From positions 1 to 11,956 of the forward strand of contig JBBDRU010000027.1 of NCBI GenBank assembly GCA_040905305.1: a stretch of 11,956 nucleotides of DNA. The letters run 5' to 3'. The DNA comes from SHAN690 sp040905305. GTDB lineage: Bacteria > Bacteroidota > Bacteroidia > Flavobacteriales_G > Salibacteraceae. Below, in pieces: positions 7,349 through 11,956 of this stretch; positions within the stretch are counted from its first letter, which is position 1; every line of letters starts with the position of its first letter. A program made the translations under genes and the position numbers. The notes below the pieces were generated by a model. The model saw nothing but the letters and a program-made list of their open reading frames with translations, ran no database searches and was not told the DNA's origin.

Positions 7349-8629
7349 ATGGCTGAAGTGATTAAAATGCCAAAACTGAGCGATACCATGGAAGAAGGGG
7401 TGATCGCATCATGGCAAAAGAAAGTTGGAGACCAGGTAAATTCAGGTGATGTGATAGCTGAGATTGAATCAGACAAAGCCACCATGGAGTTTGAATCCTT
7501 TCATGAAGGCACTTTGCTGCACATTGAAGTGGATGCTGGAAAGTCAACAAAAGTAGATGGAGTTATCGCCATTATCGGTGAGCAAGATGAGGATGTTAAG
7601 TCAATTCTAAAAGAGGCTAAGGCAGAGGCAGATAAAGCGGGTTCTGAGCCGAAAAAGGAAGCTTCAAATAAAAAGGAAGCTTCAAAACCTAAAACGGAAT
7701 CCAATGCTTCCAAACCAGAACCCAAAGAAACCAAAGCACAGCCGCGACCTATAGAAAAGGCTGCCCCTAAAAAGGATGAAGAATCTGATGATCGCACAAA
7801 AATTTCTCCTTTGGCAAGAAGGCTGGCGGCAGAACATGGCGTGAGTTTGAGATCGGTGCGCGGTTCGGGTGAAAATGGTCGAATTGTTAAAAGAGATGTG
7901 GAGAAAGCTGCTGCCAGCCGACCACCTCAAATAGAGCGTTCGCGTGATGTTGAGGTATCTCAAATGCGCAAGACCATTGCGCGAAGGTTGAGTGAAAGTA
8001 AGTTTAGTGCCCCACATTTTTACCTCACCATTGATCTAGATATGGATCGGGCGGTTGAAGCACGCAAAGCCATTAATGAGGCTATAGCGCCTGAAAAAAT
8101 TTCATACAATGATTTTGTGATTAAAGCGGCTGCTGTGGCGCTAAAAGATCACCCAGCTGTTAATGCTGGTTGGCATGGTGACTTTATCAGGTACAATGAG
8201 CATGTTCATGTTGGGGTGGCAGTAGCGGTTGATGAAGGTCTTTTGGTTCCAGTGGTTCGGTATGCAGATGGAAAAACACTTACCACGATATCTGATGAGG
8301 TGCGAGATTACGCCAAACGCGCAAAATCTAAAAAATTACAGCCCGAAGATTGGGAAGGAAATACCTTTACCATTTCAAATCTGGGCATGTTTGGGATAGA
8401 AGAATTTACGGCTATCATTAATCCGCCAGATAGTTGCATTATGGCTATTGGAGGGATTAGGCAAGAACCGGTTGTGAAAGATGGAGAGGTTAAAGTTGGC
8501 AACCGTATGAAAGTGACCATGAGTTGTGATCATCGCGTGGTTGACGGGGTAACAGGCGCACAGTTTTTAGAAAGTTTCAGAAAATACATTGAAAACCCCG
8601 TTGTGCTTCTTGGAATGACTTCCATTTAG
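7349..8629 (+). CDS. pdhC: Pyruvate dehydrogenase E2, dihydrolipoamide acetyltransferase
   Basis: E2 forms the core of the pyruvate dehydrogenase complex and passes the acetyl group from its lipoyl arm to CoA. The 426 residues divide into one lipoyl domain (about 1-80, lipoylated Lys43 in ESDKATMEFE), a Lys/Ala/Glu/Pro-rich flexible linker (about 84-147), an E1/E3-binding domain (about 151-187, KISPLARRLA through GENGRIVKRDV), and the catalytic acyltransferase domain (about 200-426). The active-site motif is SCDHRVVDG, with His395 and Asp399. Only one lipoyl domain is present. The linker includes a near-perfect 18-bp tandem duplication. The ATG at 7349 follows the pdhA stop by 15 bases with a purine-rich spacer (AGAGAAGAG), so the two are co-transcribed. 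No E1-beta gene lies between them. The stop codon sits inside a hairpin that probably ends transcription. Confidence 0.95.
   Translation: MAEVIKMPKLSDTMEEGVIASWQKKVGDQVNSGDVIAEIESDKATMEFESFHEGTLLHIEVDAGKSTKVDGVIAIIGEQDEDVKSILKEAKAEADKAGSEPKKEASNKKEASKPKTESNASKPEPKETKAQPRPIEKAAPKKDEESDDRTKISPLARRLAAEHGVSLRSVRGSGENGRIVKRDVEKAAASRPPQIERSRDVEVSQMRKTIARRLSESKFSAPHFYLTIDLDMDRAVEARKAINEAIAPEKISYNDFVIKAAAVALKDHPAVNAGWHGDFIRYNEHVHVGVAVAVDEGLLVPVVRYADGKTLTTISDEVRDYAKRAKSKKLQPEDWEGNTFTISNLGMFGIEEFTAIINPPDSCIMAIGGIRQEPVVKDGEVKVGNRMKVTMSCDHRVVDGVTGAQFLESFRKYIENPVVLLGMTSI
7652..7687 (+). repeat. 18-bp tandem duplication in the E2 linker
   Basis: Two adjacent 18-base copies (7652-7669 and 7670-7687) match at 17 of 18 positions and encode KKEASN then KKEASK, in frame within the flexible linker between the lipoyl and E1/E3-binding domains. 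Such in-frame duplications change linker length without breaking the protein. The near identity at the DNA level, including synonymous positions, points to a recent duplication. Confidence 0.85.
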
Positions 8630-8644
8630 TCATTCCTTTATTTC
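8612..8644 (+). terminator. Putative intrinsic terminator after pdhC
   Basis: GGAATGACT at 8612-8620 is perfectly complementary to AGTCATTCC at 8628-8636, giving a 9-bp stem with a 7-base loop. A T-rich run (TTTATTTC) follows on the + strand. The stem includes the last codons and the stop of pdhC. GC content in the stem is moderate (4 of 9 pairs) and the T-tract is broken by an A, so it is a modest terminator. The location, before a convergent gene, fits. The - strand side lacks a T-run, so it should act on + strand transcripts only. Confidence 0.55.
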
Positions 8645-8679
8645 AAAGTTGAATAAGCACCTAATACCAAATGTGTTTT

Positions 8680-9978
8680 TTATAACCTGGAAGATTCAAT
8701 AGCTGTTAGTTGGTTTTCATCCTGATCTAACCCAATTTTATCTAAGCGTAACTTCCAATTATTGAAGTGTTTTTGGTATTCCATTTTGTAATCTTCTTTG
8801 ATCGGTTCGGAGGGCGGAAGCTTTTCTTGCCGATGATCGACTTGTGAACCATTTTTCCAAAACCTAAAACAAACATGAGGTCCGGTGGCCAGTCCGGTGC
8901 TTCCAACGTATCCGATGGTTTCGCCTTGCCTTACCCGTGTGCCCGGTTTTATGCCATTGGCAATTTTACTCATGTGTAAGTATTGAGTGGTGTAAGTGCT
9001 GTTGTGTTTGATCTTAACATAGTTTCCATTAAACCGCTTATACCTCGCTTCGGTGATTACACCATCTCCCACTGCCATGATCGGGGTCCCGGTTGGAGCT
9101 GCATAGTCTGTTCCAAGGTGGGCTTTCCAACGCTTTTGAACCGGGTGAAACCTGCTTTTGGTGTATCCGGAGGTCATTCTGCTAAACTTCAGTGGAGCTT
9201 GTAGAAACGCTTTTCGCAAACTATTGCCAGTTTCATCAAAATAATCCATTTTTCCTTCCTGCTCAAATTGGAACGCGTAATAGGGCTCACCATCATGATG
9301 AAAAAGTGCAGCTCGAATATCATGAATGCCCACAACCTGATCGTTTACTTTTTTGACACTATAAACCAGCTTGAAAAAATCGTGTTTTTGAATGCGGTAA
9401 AAATCGATGGTCCAGGCGTAAATATCTGATAGCTCCATGGCCAATGCCGGACTTAGGTTTTGATCGATCAGGGTTTGGTAAAGCGAACTGGTAATGACTC
9501 CTTGAGCTTCACGCTCTTCTAATTGAATTGGACGTTGACCACTATAAATATCAATCGAATCACGCAAATCATAGACAACATAATCGATAGGAGAGGCTTC
9601 ATAAATAAAAAACTCTGCCCGTAGAGCACTGTCGTTTGAGCATATCAGGGTGTAATTTTTACCCGCATTTAACCTTCGTATGTCAAATCCATTTTTAGAT
9701 TTTTCCGCCAGACGAGAAATCTTCGCGTAGCTAACTCCATAGGGAAGCAATATGTCGGCAAGAAACTGATTGGGTTGGATTTTTCCTTTCTCTACATGAA
9801 AACCATCCAAATCAATCCCAAACTCTTCATTGCATTCTTGCACAATGATGGAGTCAACCGCCTCCATAGTTGCCAAGTCTTCATTGTATTCCCTTTTTGA
9901 AAGAGCGATGCTCAGAACGATCAAACCCACGAGGCTTATCGGGATGATTAAATACCGGGTTTTCTTGGAGTTGATCAT
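8680..9978 (-). CDS. Membrane-anchored M23 metallopeptidase (MepM-like murein endopeptidase)
   Basis: M23 enzymes are zinc peptidases that cut peptide cross-links in peptidoglycan. The 432-residue protein has one N-terminal membrane segment (about residues 8-26), then a periplasmic region resembling E. coli MepM: a LysM/OapA-like part (about 70-112), a second domain (about 165-262, ITSSLYQTL onward) and the M23 domain (about 265-390). In the catalytic domain, HLGTD gives zinc ligands His287 and Asp291, and QYLHMS contains His335. The usual final H-x-H motif reads H368-V-C370, so the residue normally acting as third zinc ligand is Cys (codon TGT). It may still bind zinc, or activity may be altered. 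About 40 residues after the domain are charged and probably flexible. Its ATG overlaps the kynA stop as ATGA, indicating translational coupling to the dioxygenase. The gene converges on pdhC with a 50-base gap. Confidence 0.92.
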   Translation of the reverse strand: MINSKKTRYLIIPISLVGLIVLSIALSKREYNEDLATMEAVDSIIVQECNEEFGIDLDGFHVEKGKIQPNQFLADILLPYGVSYAKISRLAEKSKNGFDIRRLNAGKNYTLICSNDSALRAEFFIYEASPIDYVVYDLRDSIDIYSGQRPIQLEEREAQGVITSSLYQTLIDQNLSPALAMELSDIYAWTIDFYRIQKHDFFKLVYSVKKVNDQVVGIHDIRAALFHHDGEPYYAFQFEQEGKMDYFDETGNSLRKAFLQAPLKFSRMTSGYTKSRFHPVQKRWKAHLGTDYAAPTGTPIMAVGDGVITEARYKRFNGNYVKIKHNSTYTTQYLHMSKIANGIKPGTRVRQGETIGYVGSTGLATGPHVCFRFWKNGSQVDHRQEKLPPSEPIKEDYKMEYQKHFNNWKLRLDKIGLDQDENQLTAIESSRL

Positions 9979-10991
9979 TTGTTTTTCACTGAGATTTTAT
10001 CAAAAAGCACTTCTTCAACCCAACCTTTCCCCCAATTTTTTAACTCATCCTCGCTCCAAAGAGCAGGGTAAAAAACACGTAATTGGAGGCGTGGCGGAAG
10101 GTATTGCTGCCAATTTGTTCCGCCTGTAGCGGCAACGTCACCTTTTTTAGACGCAAGGTATCGCACAGCACTTTTATAGTGCATAAGTGGCCAATTGATG
10201 TTCACATTTACATCCAGCATTCTCATCTCTCGGATCAAATCATCGCTTTGCTGATGCTTTTTTGAAAGGCTTTGGTACTTCTGCCAAACATTGCAACTTT
10301 TATAGCGCTTTGCTAACTCAAGCAAGTTTTGAGAATATTTAGATTCGAATTGCTTTAGCGTAAGGGTTTTATCACCAGAGGAAAGCTCGGTCGCGCCTTG
10401 TTTCCAATAGATATTTTCAAACTGCTCTTCCAGACTGCGCTTGTCTTCTTGGTGATGGGTCGCGCGATGTTTTTTATCTACCAATCGAGCAAGGTCTGTT
10501 GCACAAATTTCAATCATCCGATATTGCGCACTTTGAAACCCACTTGCTGGAAGAAGAGCCATCCGAAACTTTAAAAACTGTTCCTTCTCCATTCCTTGCA
10601 CCATTATTTCGAAGCTCTTGGTCAGAGATTCAAAATAGGCATTGATACGCTTCAGCCGTTGGGTTAAGAAATTGACTTCAAGGGTTGGTTTCCAACCTTT
10701 ATCCTGACCATTTTCACCGATTTCTTTCCCGTTATTGGCGATTTGCTCCAATTCATTTAAACTGAGTTTGAAGTAAAGCTCTGTGATCTGATGGTAAATG
10801 ATAAATATTTCTTCATCGGGAAAATCTGTTTTTGGGTTTTGCAGGGTTAGCAATGTGTCCAAATGGATGTAATCCCAATAGGTTAAATAGTTTGAATGCA
10901 ACAGCCCATCGAGGTAAGCATTGATGTCTTGCCCCATGGATTCGTACTTTTCTTGTAGCTTTTTTAGCTTGTCTTCTTGCGATTGATTCAA
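9975..10991 (-). CDS. kynA: Tryptophan 2,3-dioxygenase
   Basis: This heme enzyme opens the indole ring of L-tryptophan to N-formylkynurenine, the first step of the kynurenine pathway. The 338-residue protein carries the family blocks in order: YLTYWDYIHLDTLL (35-48); FIIYHQITELYFKL (63-76) with the substrate-contacting His67; KFRMALLPASGFQSAQYR (141-158) with the presumed carboxylate-binding Arg143; WPLMHYKSAVRYL (267-279) with presumed heme axial ligand His271; and ATGGTNWQQYL (288-298). It is longer than many bacterial versions, which have about 280-300 residues. The start is a TTG at 10991: an in-frame TAA lies 9 bases upstream, and the next in-frame ATG (Met19) would cut into a segment (KLQEKY..GQD) that looks family-like. 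A promoter box 22 bases upstream agrees. The gene overlaps the downstream M23 peptidase by four bases. Residue assignments come from remembered family patterns, not an alignment run here. Confidence 0.91.
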   Translation of the reverse strand: MNQSQEDKLKKLQEKYESMGQDINAYLDGLLHSNYLTYWDYIHLDTLLTLQNPKTDFPDEEIFIIYHQITELYFKLSLNELEQIANNGKEIGENGQDKGWKPTLEVNFLTQRLKRINAYFESLTKSFEIMVQGMEKEQFLKFRMALLPASGFQSAQYRMIEICATDLARLVDKKHRATHHQEDKRSLEEQFENIYWKQGATELSSGDKTLTLKQFESKYSQNLLELAKRYKSCNVWQKYQSLSKKHQQSDDLIREMRMLDVNVNINWPLMHYKSAVRYLASKKGDVAATGGTNWQQYLPPRLQLRVFYPALWSEDELKNWGKGWVEEVLFDKISVKNK

Positions 10992-11013
10992 GTGTGTCGA
11001 TTATAATCAAGTT

Positions 11014-11021
11014 CAAAATTA
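11014..11021 (-). promoter_or_regulatory. Candidate Bacteroidota promoter for kynA-M23 operon
   Basis: Read on the - strand, TAATTTTG fits the -7 consensus TAnnTTTG exactly. Exactly 19 bases upstream lies TTC (11041-11043), one mismatch from the -33 core TTG. The -7 box ends 22 bases before the kynA TTG start, giving a short leader like that inferred for pdhA. An A/T-only inverted repeat (TATAAT at 11002-11007, ATTATA at 11018-11023) overlaps the box. The 93-base gap holds no other gene that I can see. Confidence 0.5.
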
Positions 11022-11084
11022 TAGCTATGCGCTTTCGTATGAACCGAGTTTGTAGGCACTTTCCAACAATGTAGCGTGAAGCTG

Positions 11085-11912
11085 TTAATCGACCTTTGAT
11101 AATGGGTTCGCCAAATTCTCATAGGAGCGTAGTTCCATTTTAATTGAGCCCACTAATACGCTGGCTTTGGCCAGAACAGGAATTCGATTTTCATCGCGCG
11201 TTATCCAAACCATCATGTCTTCTTCTTTCTTAAAAATTCGACCTTTTTGAACAACGGGCACAAACACCATGCAATCAAATTTCCCTTTGTCTATTTCAAC
11301 AATTTCATTCCTCAAATACTTAATTTTTAGTGGCCAAAGTTCGTTATCTACAAAGGCTTGAATTTCAAAAATATCACCTGATTTTACATTGCTTAAATCT
11401 AAGGTTCGGGCTCGGTAAAAAGAAGAGATCATGTCTTGAACGCCAAGCGGAACATCAAACACTTTACCCTTGTTGGTGGTGACGGTTTGTTTGTAGTGAT
11501 CAAATGTGTAATACTGTTTTAATTCAAATCCGCCTTCATGAATATCACGAACAAAAATCCACGGAAACACACCTTCTTTATCAAGATAGGTTTCGTATCG
11601 ATCTCTAACCTTAAAGAACCAGTTAAAAGCTCCTAATGAGTTGCCAAGACCTACGATATGATAAACATCTCGTCCAGCTATTTGCCTTGAATCTTCTTTG
11701 ATTTCGATAATGGCTTCACCAGCATCAATCCATCCATAAGAAACTTCAAATTCAAGACGTTCTCCCTTTTGAAACGCATTATGTTTAATAGTCGGTAGTG
11801 ATGCTTTGTCGGGCGACAGCGGATTTATTTGCTCAATAAATTGAGCGCATGCGCTAACAGGCAAAAGCATTATCAGAAATAAGATGAAATTGGACATTAC
11901 TGCGTGTTTCAT
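11085..11912 (-). CDS. DUF3108 family exported protein
   Basis: I recognise the DUF3108 family, common in Bacteroidota and Proteobacteria, with no established function. The 275-residue protein starts with a signal peptide (MKHAVMSNF, then FILFLIMLLPVSACAQ). VSAC fits a lipobox, so it may be a lipoprotein anchored at Cys, while ACA-Q would equally suit signal peptidase I. The mature part opens with the family's LEFEVSYGWIDAGEAIIEI segment (about 50-70) and continues as a mostly beta domain including DRYETYLDKEG, KGKVFDVPLGVQDMISSFYRARTL and ELWPLKIKYL. The ATG at 11912 is preferred over an in-frame TTG at 11924; a further ATG at 11897 (MSNFILFL) would also leave a full signal peptide. The stop is 93 bases before kynA on the same strand, and kynA appears to have its own promoter, so co-transcription is uncertain. 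A periplasmic or outer-membrane location is likely. Confidence 0.87.
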   Translation of the reverse strand: MKHAVMSNFILFLIMLLPVSACAQFIEQINPLSPDKASLPTIKHNAFQKGERLEFEVSYGWIDAGEAIIEIKEDSRQIAGRDVYHIVGLGNSLGAFNWFFKVRDRYETYLDKEGVFPWIFVRDIHEGGFELKQYYTFDHYKQTVTTNKGKVFDVPLGVQDMISSFYRARTLDLSNVKSGDIFEIQAFVDNELWPLKIKYLRNEIVEIDKGKFDCMVFVPVVQKGRIFKKEEDMMVWITRDENRIPVLAKASVLVGSIKMELRSYENLANPLSKVD

Positions 11913-11956
11913 AATCAATTTCAAAACTTATACCATTAATTAAGATGATCCTGATT

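Noticed and set aside
7602..7790. Lys/Ala/Glu/Pro-rich low-complexity stretch that could suggest a frameshift or foreign insert
   Set aside because: It is the expected flexible linker of an E2 acyltransferase, in frame with the lipoyl and E1/E3-binding domains on each side.
8630..8679. Possible terminator for the - strand M23 gene in the convergent gap
   Set aside because: No stem followed by a T-run could be found reading leftward; the T6 run at 8675-8680 reads as A on that strand.
11922..11930. TAAGTTTTG on the - strand upstream of the DUF3108 gene
   Set aside because: It is one mismatch from TAnnTTTG and lies only about 10 bases from the preferred ATG, leaving almost no leader. The upstream region is cut by the window edge, so no promoter can be judged.
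1..11956. CRISPR arrays, insertion sequences, tRNAs, phage or defence genes
   Set aside because: Genes are packed with gaps under 100 bases and all have recognisable housekeeping, envelope or family-level assignments. No repeat arrays, transposase motifs or tRNA-like cloverleaf sequences were seen.

Overview
The window reads as a stretch of chromosomal backbone from a Bacteroidota bacterium, probably Cytophagales-like. It carries two type IX secretion system (T9SS) genes, porU and porV, found only in this phylum. Non-coding gaps contain matches to the Bacteroidota -7 promoter element TAnnTTTG, and there are no clear Shine-Dalgarno sites. Base composition is moderately AT-leaning by eye and looks uniform. 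I see no mobile element, tRNA, rRNA, CRISPR array or sign of recent transfer, and no gene-free stretch above 100 bases.

Positions 1-8629 are all on the + strand: porU (5' end cut by the window edge), porV, ispF, cdd, pdhA and pdhC. porU and porV encode the T9SS sortase and the outer-membrane shuttle that brings it cargo. ispF overlaps the end of porV by 11 bases and makes the cyclic diphosphate intermediate of the MEP isoprenoid pathway. cdd salvages cytidine. pdhA and pdhC are the E1-alpha and E2 subunits of the pyruvate dehydrogenase complex. The E1-beta gene is not between them and must lie elsewhere, as must E3. A 9-bp hairpin over the pdhC stop, followed by a T-rich run, probably ends this block.

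Positions 8680-11912 are on the - strand, converging on pdhC. In transcription order they are a secreted DUF3108-family protein, a tryptophan 2,3-dioxygenase (kynA) and a membrane-anchored M23 peptidase of the MepM type. kynA and the peptidase overlap by four bases (ATGA) and should be co-translated. A near-canonical promoter sits just upstream of kynA and supports its TTG start.

I found no clearly new system. The points most worth a second look are the M23 peptidase, whose HxH zinc motif reads H-V-C; the coupling of a tryptophan catabolic enzyme to a cell-wall hydrolase; the overlap of porV with ispF; and a G7 run inside porU.
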